The translations under genes and the position numbers were made by a program. From Membranipora membranacea (taxonomy: Eukaryota > Bryozoa > Gymnolaemata > Cheilostomatida > Membraniporidae): a stretch of 64,000 nucleotides of DNA. Location of the stretch: assembly GCA_914767715.1 (NCBI GenBank), contig OU612069.1:19591387-19655386 (forward strand), read 5' to 3'. Below are positions 46,501 to 59,200 of the stretch, in pieces (the stretch's first letter is position 1; each line of letters starts with the position of its first letter). The notes beneath the pieces were generated by a model that was not told the origin of the DNA, searched no databases, and saw only the letters and a program-made list of their open reading frames with translations.

Positions 46501-49500
46501 TCAGATTGGGATCAAATACAGGGGGCATACATAAACACCTACTTATTGACCTGTGTTGCACTATCGGTTGTTGGTAGTTTAGCAAAAAATGCTACTATCT
46601 ATCGATCCAGGCAACCATTGAGCACTTCAATTTGAGTCCGTTTTCTAGTCGTGTCAGCTGAACACCATTCTATCATTTGCCACTTACCCAGTATTATCCT
46701 TGCCTGAGAAGGGGTTAGCTCTGAGATCTCGCAGTAATTTCTTTGGTAATCTTTTCTGTTTCAGGTGGAACAGCCTCATATTCCTCAGCGTGCAAAGTAG
46801 TGTGTAAACATGCTTCAGTTTCTCTTTGTAAGACTGCAGTCGACTCACAACAAAACGGCTAAATGAGACAATAGGGTTTTATTGACTTTCCTTGAATTCT
46901 CTTTAAAAAAGCGCAACAAAAATCACCATTTTATAGCAATTTTAAACTAAGTTCCTTTCTGAAAACTGTCAGCCACTAGGGAGAACAGAGCAGAAACAAG
47001 TTACTTAAGCCACCTTGTGTATAATTAATACCTTATAGAGCCATTCAAAGGTTCTCACTCTCATTTGTTCATGATTTTATTTTTAAGGTTTCCTAGCAGG
47101 GTACAATACAAGACTAATCATTAACACCATGTCGAGCGCAAGAGGCTTTTACATACCCGTTCAATTCTTTATTGCATTTGAACAAATACTGACCCCTTGT
47201 CAGCTGCTCAAATACACCAATGTCTAGCTGCAGCCTCAAAAACATGCCTCAGTTGACGAAGGCTAGTGATGATACATGTTTGCCCTCATGGTTATATGGA
47301 CCATCCATACTAAGTTCCTATTGGCTAATTACTAAGCATTAGCCACGTGACATTATGGGTTATCAACACATATAAAAAACTGAATTTTCCACTAAACTAT
47401 TGGATATATCTGTCAATTTAATCCTCAATATATTTATATCTGCATTCTCATCTCAAACTCACCAAGCCATTCTGGATAATGAAATCAAATTAAATCTGAT
47501 TTTAACCAGGGAGAATTCTCCCTGTTTTAACCAGCCATTATACCACAAAGGTCACACGACTAATGCTTGTAATTAGCCAATAGGAACTTAGTATGAATGG
47601 TTCATACAACCATGAGGACAAACACGCATCATCACTAGCCTTCACCAACTGAGGCATGTTTTTGAGGCTGCAGCTAGACGTTGGTGTATTTGAGCAGCTG
47701 CCAAGGGGCCCCTATTTGTTCAAATGCAATAAAAATTTGAGCAGGTATGTAAAAGCCTCTTGTGCTTGACATGGTGTTAATGATTTGTCTTGTATGGTAC
47801 TCTGCTAGGAAACCTTTAAGACTTATCATGGGATCTCTTTCTTCCGAACAATCAGAAATTGATAAGCTCAAGGTCATATGGTTATACAACCAGGAGTACT
47901 TATTCTCATTCCTTCCAAACTAAAAACTATCAGAGCAACACACACTTTGGAAATTTCCTTTCCTACGCCCTGTTACAAATAGCAGAAGGGGTGGAATCAA
48001 ATACTCATTGTTTGTTGACAAATTTTCTGGAATTTTTCAAGGATTTCCTCACCAAAAAATTCAGATTAATCGGCTTGCATTTTCAAAAAAAACATTGACG
48101 CCGAATCTGATCAAATTTTAAATATACAGTAGGCATTTCTCCAAATAAAACCATTTTCCTATGCTGCATGGGTTGAATGGTACCCAAATGGAGTGAGGGC
48201 AACTCACAAGATTGGCTTAAATTCAAGCTCAGAAAAAGGCTGAACACCAATTCACATTGAAAAAGGTCGGAAAAAGTTAAAATATCAATTTGTCATTATA
48301 TAATGTAAAAGGTTCTAACATAATAAATCTTCTGTGTGTGACAAAACGCTGGTTCGCACCTCTCCCACCGGTTAACTTACTGTTTGACACTCTCATCTTT
48401 AGTAAAACATAAAGGCTCAATAATAGAGTTCCAGTGATTGTAAATCTCATCCTCGTAGCTGCCTAGTAATATCTCTGTGGTTGTCGATCTCCTCTGTCTT
48501 TTTCTGTCTACTTCAACTAAAATACATTTTAATACTAAATAATGCACATGCCCCCCACCACTGGACTAAAAGGTGCATTATCTTTCCATCTGTAGCAAGG
48601 GTATTGGCAAAGAGGTTATACTATTTAGAATAAAGGAAGTTTTTGGATGAAAAATGAGTAATGCATCTGCTTGAAGATGCCAGTAAACTACTCAGAACAT
48701 CACTAACACAGGCAGGATGAGGATAGTAAATATAATTCGACTGCTGATCACAGTATATCAGAAAACCGCAATCAGATCTAACAGATACAATCTTACTATA
48801 ACAGTAAACCAATTATTTTTCGCTTGAAATACGTCTCATGATAACTTTTGTCATCATGATCAGTTTTAAGCCACTCGCTTACCCACTTTGTTGTCGTCAA
48901 GTTGATCTGTAGCATGAGCTCTGAGATCTTCAGACAGCCGTGCTATAGTAACCTGAGGCGGTGAAACTGGACGTGGATTCATTTTTCTATAGCCCTGCCT
49001 CTCCTCTTTTGTTTTCCTCTCCGCTAATGCTTTCCGCTGTTTCTACAAAATAGAAAATATTTGATGATAACAGCTACTAAATGTTGATATTTTTGATAAG
49101 ATAAGGTTTTTGCACCATTCCTCTTCATCTTGATGGTTGACCTATTTCAGCTCACACGAAGGAACTCAATACCAATTGCTCAGTCTTTAGAGAATAACTG
49201 AAATTTGATTGGTCAGACTATAAGAAATGACTGATGATTAAAAAAAATTTCATTTATGTTGAGTAACAATGATGATCCGTCCTCATTACAGCTTGTCAAA
49301 TCCTAACTGCCCCCTGTGCCCTTTAATTGGTCATAGAATGGAAATACAATCATACACAAGGGGATATTGTAACTGACGGATGTTCTAATAAGAATATAAA
49401 ACAGAAAAGGTAAGAAAAGACACATCTAGCCGTATACCATGAAGTCTCTTTATTGGACAATTTTTGACAGCCAGTCCTCTCCAAATATACAGAGACATTT

Positions 49501-52500
49501 GGGCATAAACTTAAAATATTCTAGCTTTCAGGCCTATTTTGTCAAATTTGTCTCTAATAACAGGTGGTTCTCCCGTGTATTGTTGACCAGTTAAATTAAT
49601 TTTTCATCATTATTGATTGATCTGTCTTTATCTAATTTATAATTTCATCATTTATTTAATTTATGCCGTAACCCCTTACAGACTTACCCTACGATAATCC
49701 CAATGTTTTTCAATACAAGCTCCATTCTGTGCTGCCCTGATCCGGTCCTGTGACTCTCTCTTATAACTAATGAGTGTATTATATCCACAGTTGATGTAGT
49801 ATGTGTCTTTACGAGTATTTACTTTACGGGATACAGTGTTACTAGTCAGCAGCGGGCTTACGGCAGCACGGATCACCGGTTTCCAAGTCTGGTCAGCTTC
49901 TCTGCTCCTCATGTGATAATAGTTCCTTTTTACCTACGCAGAGGACCAATAGCAGTTTTATAACTAGGTTTAAAAATATGAGTAAATATTTCAATGAAAT
50001 AGCTAGGACTTTAAAAGTCCAAGTCTGTAATTACACTTGTTGTTGTATTATTGTTTACCACCTGTTGAACATAGTTCTGGATCAAAAAACGGTGTTTTGG
50101 AAGGCCATTGTAGACAGAGTATTGGCTCTGACTGGATGCTGGTTCTTTACCAATATATTGCTAATCAAAGTAGACATGGTACTAGACAAAAGCATAGCTA
50201 ACAGTTTTGATCTCTATAATTGATCCACTATTGAACTAACCTCATTTTCGCCTTTTCCGCTAATTCTTGCTCTAGCCTATCCATGAAACATTGTAGTTAA
50301 TTAATACAGCGCTGTGAGTACAACCTAAGTTCAGTCTAATCAAGTTGTGCAGATAAGTGAAAGCATACAGTTTTTGTAAGAGAAGAGGATAACCTTTTGT
50401 TAAAATGTCATTTAGATTGGTTATAGATGATAGAATACATGTAATTCCCTACACGGCTTTGACTGCAAGTAAACATCTCACCACCATCTACTTCTCAAAT
50501 ATTTCTTATCTTGAATACTCACAACCTTAGGGAGGCTCTCTTCAAAGTTATCCACAAACATATCCCTGGGGTCCGTGTTAACCTCCCCAAACTCCCTGTA
50601 GGGGATGTAGGCCGGGGTGTGACAACCCGTCGTCTGTAGTAACGGGTCAAGTCGCCTCACGTGAGCTCCTCTCGATCGTCTGTTCGAATTCTCCGTCAGA
50701 AGAACCTTACTAGTACGCTCGATGATTTTCTCTTTTGGGATTGGAGGTACTGTAAGATTATCAAACTTCATCATCAGGCTTTGAAATTCGGGGGGGTGGA
50801 AGAACCATTCAATTCTGGACTAACTTTGGATTGGCAAGCAACAGCACGTCTTATTAACAAAGACTAAACCTTGTGAGCAAGGAGAGTGGCAAAGATACAA
50901 AACTATTAGCTATTGCATGCTTTTCTCTAGTTACAGTATTCATTTTTTGAAGATACTAAGGCTACCATGAATTGATCAGAGACACATAGGCAATAGCCGA
51001 GTATCACATGATGTTTCCCATGTCTCAATGTTTGACAAGGACATTGCAAGTATTGTGTATCACATGTTCAGTTAGAGATATGACATGCATGCGTGTGTGC
51101 GTGTGTGTGTGTGTGTGTTGGGTAACGGTTCAGTATATCCATTAATAAGCTTAACAAATTCTATCAACCGGCTGATACTCACATTTAGTAGATCTATAAA
51201 ACATTTGACAGAACTTGGCAGTATTTACAGTAGCAAAGTCCTTCTGATATTTATTATCTATATTGCGCTCCATTTTCACTCTTTTTGCTGTGTTCTGAAT
51301 AATGCTTCTTGTGTTTCCAGGTAACCTATACAATCATGATTATATTCACATACGCAATTAATTCAAATGTTTATTGTCTCCCCTGTCTAAAAAGAGGGCA
51401 ACTCCTATTTTTTATCGAAGCACATCTAGAATATTAAACTATTAGTTATCATGATGCAGTTTACTGCATTTCATTAGACCTTTGAACTTACTTGATATGA
51501 CAAGAAGCACCTATGTTGTTGATGATAAGCTCTAATTCTCTGCTGGTGAAGGTTTTAGATAAAGCCCTCTTGGCTGTGTCTGAGTTGGCGAATGACCCTC
51601 TGTGATATTTAATGGTTATCCTCTTAAACAGATGCTCCAACTCTGATACAAGAATATAAGACATAGTGAGTCAATATAAGTGAGAGTTTTGGGAGGTTGG
51701 ACGTTAGTCAATCAAGTTATGGCCAGCTGACATTAGAGTCACCCCATAGTAGACGTCAACAAGACTAAAATAAAACTATTTCAAAAAAATACGAGTGGGT
51801 GACTTTATTCCTTGCAAATACTTAGGGTACGTAGGGTATATAAAACAATACGAGTGGGTAAATGATAGCTGTACTGTTATTTAGATATTTAATCTGTGCA
51901 AAATTAACTTTTACTCCTGTGAATGCCTTTCAACTCTAATAATGATTATACAGCCGTCTGCCGGTGTTGTTTATAATCTGCACTGAGGTTTGAGGAAGTG
52001 TTCCTTTGAGTGGCAACCAGATTTTTAAATCAATAGTATCACTCTTCATGCACTGACAACAGAAACTCGGTGCGAAAAATATCACTACAAAACTGGATCT
52101 GTATGAGAACAAATATTGGACCCTCTGTGGTGGCGGAGTGGTATTCTTCCGTGTCCACAGAAGGAACAAACTTGTTCCCGAGCTGTATAGTTGGTGACAG
52201 CATCCTCATGCATGACGCTGTACCAAACATGAGGGTTCTTGTACTGCTGCGAGGTGCCGGAATGAGTGGGAGGGAAAGACTAAGGTAGTTTGAGATGATG
52301 GCTCTGTTTAGATACTAAGGCTATCCTTCATCACAGCCAGTGTCGCAGGTATCAGTATCCAATATTAAATATAAGATACTGATACCTGCGACAATGGCTG
52401 TGATGTGTGGTAAGAAAGCATTGAGATTTGATAAATTTTATCAAATCTCAATGCTTTCTTACCACACATTTGCCGCTACTGCTTACAAATTAAGAGCTGA

Positions 52501-53112
52501 TTGTTTGTTAACCTTAATGTGCAGGTACCTAATTGTTGTCTCTTGTTTGGTGTGAATGGCAGTACTAGTTTTAATCCTATAACTGGAGCTTATTATTGAT
52601 ATAGATTTGTTGACTAATATTTAATCATTAGGAGGGTTTTGAAGTATACAGGAAGTATATACACCAGAGGGTATTGGAACCATCAACCTAGAAAGCTCCC
52701 CAGTGAGACTCAAACCCACAATTACTGACACCTGACAATGAATAGCAAGCATATCTACCGATTGCGTCGAGTGCCCCATCTCACCATCCCTTCCCTTGAG
52801 TTGAAATTAAGCTAAGGTGCTAACCTAAGTTAAAAGTAAGTTAATGTACTTACCTCTGTCTTCTAGCTTAGATCCCGGTTTGTGTTTACTAGTACTGTTG
52901 ATGAGTTTCTCTTGTACAATCGCATGAAATGATCCGCTCATAGCAGAGCTGACAGGCCTGCTACACCCAGACCTACTCTCCCTACCCTCTGACTCCTTCT
53001 GATACGACTGTTTCTCTGTCGCTGTCGGATCATTGTAACTGGCTGCGATTTGTACTGTACGTCTTGCAGGCTGTTTGTTACTGTTGGTCTGCTGCTGCTG
53101 TGGTAAGGGCAT
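40545..53112 (-). CDS. unrecognised multi-exon protein (possibly two genes)
   Basis: Minus-strand exons, 5' to 3': 53112-52854, 51642-51492, 50778-50523, 50284-50241, 49907-49688, 49042-48883, 48516-48381, 46858-46688, 46335-46228, 45728-45516, 45255-45061, 44242 to ~44,070, 43615-43493, 43162-43052, 41328-41115 and 40760-40545 (stop). The phases agree except at two joints. 50523 to 50241: the third exon ends phase 0 but the fourth needs phase 2 or its own ATG (MDRLEQELAEK), so a second gene may start at 50,284. 44,070 to 43,615: the donor is unclear. The product is basic, with charged helical stretches (KQRKALAERKTKEERQ, RRKLKPTNVDRAS, SLLEQIERMSRF), a Ser-rich linker and PLWRLVRRTF. There is no signal peptide, membrane segment or family I can name. 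Confidence 0.65.
41530..41625 (+). repeat. tRNA-derived SINE head
   Basis: A box GGCTGAATGGTTAGCGTGC and B box GGTTCAAGTTCC about 60 bases apart, in an intron of the minus-strand gene and antisense to it. Confidence 0.55.
42160..43005 (+). mobile_element. LINE reverse transcriptase fragment, decayed
   Basis: The plus strand reads CPQGCVLSPVLFSIYTD, then KLFKYADD (polymerase active site), then after stops INAQKTKEMVLSFSRT and HFKYLGTYFSHD. This is the palm-to-thumb order of a CR1/Jockey-like non-LTR polymerase. It ends near a TCTTATCTTATC run, which resembles the microsatellite tails of such elements. Many stops are present. It is inserted in the intron between exons 43,162-43,052 and 41,328-41,115 of the minus-strand gene. 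Confidence 0.8.
47083..47819. mobile_element. foldback element, 269-base arms
   Basis: Arms 47,083-47,351 and 47,551-47,819 are near-identical reverse complements starting TTAAGGTTTCCTAGCAG. The ~200-base loop is AT-rich. It lies in an intron of the minus-strand gene. Confidence 0.85.
48165..48245 (+). repeat. solitary half-unit of foldback family A
   Basis: CCTATGCTGCATGGGTTGAA, then GGAGTGAGGGCAACTC and AGCTCAGAAAA follow the order seen in the arms at 25,285-25,370, with more divergence. Confidence 0.5.
51090..51119. repeat. GT microsatellite
   Basis: GT repeats with one or two interruptions, in an intron. Confidence 0.85.
52329..52467. repeat. two abutting palindromes
   Basis: The first (52,329-52,404) pairs CATCACAGCCA and GTCGCAGGTATCAGTATC with their complements around a short AT loop. 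The second (52,404-52,467) is a perfect 64-base palindrome from TGTGTGGTAAGAAAGC with no spacer. They touch end to end in intron 1 of the minus-strand gene. Confidence 0.85.
52697..52777 (-). repeat. tRNA-like SINE head
   Basis: On the minus strand, CGACGCAATCGGTAGATATGC resembles an A box and GGGTTTGAGTCTC a B box. It does not fold as a tRNA. Intronic. Confidence 0.45.
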
Positions 53113-56100
53113 TGTTGAGTGTGATGGCAGTCACACTGATTTTTGATGACTACTACCTGACTAGAACTACTTCCTTGATGAAGAACTGCATTAGTAGGAG
53201 ACTGTTGATCTCAGATTTCTAACTGCGGTAATTGTTATCAATCACGGGTGCTGAACAGAGTATGGTTTCTAAGGCAGGTTTCATTACACGTAAAATACAT
53301 AGAAACAGGCAAACCACACTGAAACTCATGACATGATCGGAATTTATACATAGTAGTCGAAGTTTACAGCTATGAGCATCTGACGTAAAGACCTACACCT
53401 TTGATTTATTCTGAGTCTTTAAAAAGACACCCTGATATGTTTCTTGTTCTGTAACTAATGGACAGCGTTTGCAATAATATTCTCTTGCGATTCCGTTGGT
53501 GAGAGTTAACATTGTTCTGCAGTATCCATTCCTTGTTATTTCCCATCTAGATCTCATATGTGATGACATCAGGGACAGCAAGAAAAAACTGAACCTCAAA
53601 ACAACTTGGAGTTATCTATCTACAACTGCAGAGAGGACAATTCATAAATTAATAGATAATTCTATTACATTCGCGAGAGTACTACCACAAGTGATTGACA
53701 TTGTGAGAAAATAGCTATTCAATTTCTCACCTAGTCCACCGTGTTCCTGACACAATTCAATACGGAGCCTAATGATGGAGTGATAGCTATTATATTATTT
53801 CCATGTATCATCCATGACAATGAAGTTTAAAAGTTCAAAAATAATAAGAAAACCGCAAGTCTGTTTCTGTCCAAAGACTGAGAAATAACCTTAAGTGCGC
53901 AGCCGCCATATTCGGCGCCAAGTTGCTCTCAGTTTGCAGGCAGGTCGGAGCAAACCTTGGGTGTCAATTGAGCCCAGTAGTCGGTAGACAACAATGGAAT
54001 TCGAACCCAAAAACTCCAACGCTTGAACATTAAAGGGCAGGCGCTCAAACCAACTGAGCTACCTCCTACTACTCAGAGTTAAGACGGTAGCGGGAAGACC
54101 TCAAATGGCAAGCTTTAACACTAAATACTCAGAACGTTAGACCCCCCTCCCCCGCCTTTGCGCACATAACCTTCGGTTAACCCCTTGATCAGTTTATAAT
54201 TTTGCTTGTTTTCATTTAATCACGCCTGAACTGTTCACCTCCAAACAGCTAGCTGCAACATATGACATTAAATAATTCATTTTGTAAATTCCATCTAAGA
54301 CACTGGTGAATGAACTGGTTGAAACATGAGACACAGAGTGTTTTGCGCACCTTTTTATTTGGGACAAAAGAGACATGAAGTGCTCAACAAAAAGGTTTCA
54401 TATTCTCTGAGCAAAATAGTAAATATTTTCTCCAAACATATTCTCTGAAGCTTTGATTGGCATTCAGAGTCCTTCGACCATAAGGTACACATGTGACAAT
54501 GAATGGCTGTGATATTTTATCAATATCAAATCAGAAAACAAAACATTGTTTTAATTATTGCAAGTTTTCTATAATAAATACTAGAATGTTGTTCCTAGTT
54601 ACCCCCCAGCAAACAGACCTGCCAACAAAACCTGGCTATTTAAAAGTGATGGTGAAAGAGTCATGTTTTTGGTATCAATCTAGAGTTCTCGGTCTAATTT
54701 TGAATCCAGCCAAATATTTTGTCACAATGGGTAAAAAGATGGGCCACATGCTGTAAAGGAACATAGAAAGGCATTCTGAATTAGAATAAGACTCTACAAT
54801 GATACTAAAAACCTGATTCTTTCACAAACACTTTGGCCTAAAGTTTTACAGGAACAAAGCTTGTTGAAAGGATTTGATAACAGGCTAGATCAAAAACTTA
54901 AATTGGCTAGTTAGCTTCTGTTTAGATAGTTGTTTTTGGACAAAAACCTGATAAGAAAATTAATGAAATTCCTTGCAGCAATTTCAAATTAAATTCAGTC
55001 CCTCAACACTTCTAAATGTCACTAACGGCCACTAACAGTATTCAACTGACTGGCAGAAAGGCAAGTCTGAATAGAAAATCTGTCAAGGGCAAAGAATCTT
55101 TTGTTTTAACAAATTAATAAAATTCTTAAATTTGTTTAGAGTACATTGTGTGATACATGTTGTGTACATAGCTCTATAAGACATGTTAGTGTAGACTGAC
55201 CAAGTACACTATAGCTGACTGCTGGTCGTCGCTAACAGCCAGGAGGGATAGATCATACAAAGTATTGTGTGCTGACAAACTCAATAATAAACTGTGACCC
55301 TAACCAATACATCCTCAAGCTAGTTTCTCAAGTCATGCGGTTTTTGAACTCGTCACCTATACACAGTTATCGTGAGAGGAACTAGATTGCAATCAGCTGA
55401 TCGTATTTCTAGTCTTGAGTAGACACGACTCGATTGAGGCAAGGAGAGTTATAGAAACATACAACTTTGCCTCAGATTCTAATTTTGAAGCTCAATAAAA
55501 CGGTCACCACTCGCCATGTAAAGTATGTAAGACTTTTCACAACGGTAAGCAAGTTTCTCTAATTTGTTGATAAATCAATCAAGACATGTGGGTGCTTTTA
55601 CCTTTAAATCTTGCTTTAAACTATTAGCCTCTCTGCAGGTATATAGGCCTGTGACAAATCAGTGACATCAAAAACAAGTCACTTTCACCAAAAATCTGAA
55701 TATTATTTTTGAAAACTTCATGCGCTACACTAATGGACTATGGACATGCCTCCATACTTTCTCGTCCTGTGAGGGTAGATGGAATAGGGCTAGGAAATGT
55801 ATCTGCAGTAAGTTTGGCATATATGTCCCTAACTCCCTGGTATCCCTAACTCCCTGGTGTCTGTAACCACTGTAAGAATACCGGCTATATATCGGAGTTG
55901 TCCACTCACGCATAATTCGTAATTTCCCTCCGTGTTCTACTCGTTACTCAGATCAAGGAATTGGAAGTATCCTCTACTCATCGCTAAGATTAAATGAGAA
56001 GTACATCCTTCCTGCTTATACTGAAGATATTATGCCACCACATCTATTACATCTAGATTCCAGTATACTTCAGTAGAGTAAATATAAGCTAGGGTTTAGT

Positions 56101-56288
56101 TTAGCTAGTTAATGGGTGACTTAATATTAGCTAGTTATAAAATTCACTACACTTAGCCTCTATTCCTCTAGGGTATACAGTTCATCAAACGCTCAGTCAT
56201 ACTTTTATTTGGGTAAGTCGAGACCAGCAGCAGGAGAAAACATTTACTATCCTAAATATCTGTCCGAGGAGAGAAAACCAGAAACAAC
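53113..56288. other. divergent intergenic region
   Basis: It separates the start codons of the minus-strand gene (53,112) and the plus-strand coiled-coil gene (56,289), so it must hold both promoters if the first exons are right. I see the SINE head near 54,000 and a cytosine run near 54,142, but no convincing TATA box and no exon. Confidence 0.5.
53995..54070 (-). repeat. tRNA-like SINE head
   Basis: On the minus strand, GGTAGCTCAGTTGG (A box) and GGGTTCGAATTCC (B box) flank a poorly paired anticodon arm. The acceptor ends do not pair, so it is a tRNA-derived repeat or tRNA pseudogene. Confidence 0.55.
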
Positions 56289-59200
56289 ATGGAGGGGATG
56301 ATCGGGAGGTACACTCCTGACAATCTGGAGTTACTCCACAAGGCATTCAGTAAACTTATAGACACTCTCATAGGATTCGCCAGGAATAACCCCAGAGCTA
56401 AGACCAAAGATATAGTCTACAAGCTAGGCATCTCGGTAAGTAGCTTCGCAGGCTAAAATAATATAGTCAGAAAACCCCTCAGACTGGAAAAAACTTTTGG
56501 AGATAAACATATTTAACTCATATAATGGCTCGGATTCTGTTTCGGTCTTTGAAACCGGATTACGTTAATATATATGGACCATTGAATTCCATATGAGAAG
56601 AATTTAATTCAATGATATTCAATCAAGCACCGAAAATAATGACTATTTTTAGGGAAGAATAGTTGTGTAGTTATGTTATTAGCATTATAATCCCTAATTC
56701 TCATAAATAATACACTGTTGGATATTTAGTTGGAGTCAGAGAACCTGTCAAGTGTTTTGATTTAGTGAGTATTATTGGTCAATGCCCTTGTACTTTTTCC
56801 TTTGGCATTTCTTGGTAAAAAACAAACCAATCAAGTCAACTGAATCATTAAATCTGTCTCATTCGCAGGGTCATTAAATACAAACTTTTGAAACTCAGGG
56901 ACAAAATTAAGGAAATAATAAAGACTTAGGTAGACTAGCGTCAGCTATTAAATTCTAACCGTCCCTCCCCCCCCCCCCCGCCTTCTCACCCCTCCTAGAT
57001 GTGTAAATAGTATACTTTATATCAAGGTACAATGTACCTATACATCATATACTGAGGTTTATTATTCCGTGACTTTACAAGTGGGTTGAATGTTTAGACT
57101 GCTTAATTCCCCTTGAGTAGATATGACCATGCTTCGACAAGCACATGCTATATTGTGGTCTGTGTGGATTTATTTTATTTATTACAACACTTAAATGCCA
57201 ATCCTATTAGAAAACAACAAAAGAAACCAACTCATTGTTATTGTTCAAGCTCAGTTTAATGAAAATCAGGATTTGTTGAAATGATATCAATACTATTTTA
57301 GTTTGGAGAAATCAGTTAATACTTTCTACCCTTATATAGGATTATAATTATTATAATACATAGAAACTACAACAACACATTAATAACCTTCATAACATAA
57401 TAAAGTCATATGTCATCAAAATTTGAGTGTAAATTATTTTTTTAATCAAATATTGAGACTTGTTACTAGTAGTTGAGGCCTTTTAGTACATTTTTTTTTG
57501 CTGGATTATATTGGGGATAGACACATTCTGAAATCAACGCCAGTTGCAAAGGTAGGCCTAATTCTTCAGTCTAGGAGTTGTATTGTTTCGAGGGAGTATT
57601 TTTTGTTGCAATGATCAAATTTCTAAGTTTCAGTCAGTCTCGTTTTGGGTAACTCCCATAGCTGCTCGATGTAACATATGTAACAAAACATGCACACTAC
57701 TAATGGTAATAGGTCGTCTGTCAATCTTGACATTCGACTTTCAAGGCGAGCAATGTTCTGTTCCCGAATACCTTCTATGGCAGCAGCAGATGGAAAGAAA
57801 ATTTTACTACAACTTTCTTCTTGTCAGCTGTCAATCAATTTTTAAAATATTTACCAGGTAGGGAAAGCTGGTAGAAGCTGGCCTACCAGCTATGCTCCCC
57901 TATACCTGTACATGATTAAAACCTTTGCACCGCTCAACTTTTTGATTATCCTCTACAGTTAACCTCTAAATGTAATTGACAGGATCAGGAGAGCTGGCAG
58001 AAGCTGGCATAACAACGATTGTCCCCTATACCTGTACATGTTGTTCAACTTTTTAATGTCATCGCCAGGATAAGGAGAGCTGGCAGAAGCTGAAGGATAT
58101 ATTTGATGAGGGATCGTTGTATGAGGCATTCGATCCGGACTCAGCCGATCCCATCCAGGTGCTTGTATCTATATTCAACAGTATGGATGACTGTCATAAC
58201 GATCTCCTCCAGCATACCAAGGTACTTATACATGCATCATAGTTACAAAGTTCAAGCTCGTGGTCGCCCTTTTATTAGTGGCATTCTATTTACAAGTGGT
58301 GGTTGTTAATGGAATGCCACTAACAGTGATCTAGGCGGCGGGTTGAGAACTTAACCTACAGGCACGAATGTCCTCAGCTACCTTAGCAAGCTTATTCACA
58401 CCCATATCTTGGCCGAAACATGTTCTGTCAGACAATGCAAGGCTAGAGCGGTTAGTAATAAAACGCTGCCAGACCAGTCTTTGCTGCGATCAATGAGATT
58501 CCTAGGGATTTCTCAGTTTCTATAAACACAAGCATCAAACTGATAGCTGACATATATCCTTTGTATATGTGTTGCCTTTGTGGATGTGCCAACTTCTTGA
58601 GAAGGTTTTACTCATATGAGATTGGAGTGGTGATGAGGCTCACATGAGCAAAACCTTTGACAAAGTCGCAGCTAGTTGAGGCGCAAGGCCAAATTGGCAT
58701 ATGAGACGCAGCAATAAAAATTTATTAAAACTATTTATGCTTGAGAAAGTCCAAACCTCTAAGCTAAGAGGTGGCACCCGAGAGCCGTTTTAACAGGGGA
58801 GAAGTTAGGTGTCACTGCAATCAAACAGAAGAAATTTTGTCTGAAACAATACTGAGAGTTGATCAGAATCTCAAACAGATATTGCATGAGAGACTCAAAC
58901 AAGGCACAACCCTGATATCAAGAAAGCTTTTCAATATATTTTTAATTTATTTATTTATTTATATGAGGCTGCTCTGCCGACATTGTCAGGACTCCTGTGG
59001 CAGTATTCGCCAATCTTCTAGCAGTAAATTTGTGGACACAGGCAGTAAAATTGAAGATTCACTTTTTCAGGAATGGGAGGCCAAAGAGGGCGTTCTGAAT
59101 GCAGAGATAGAAGATCTAAAAGATCAAAAAGATATGCTGACAGTAGAAGTTGCCACACTACAACACAAGCTAAGACTTGGAGATTCGTCTGCTCGATCGA

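Noticed and set aside
58771-59070. extension of coiled-coil exon 3 upstream as one long exon
   Set aside because: The frame is open but begins in a dispersed repeat, and a good CAG acceptor at 59,070 gives the right phase with exon 2.
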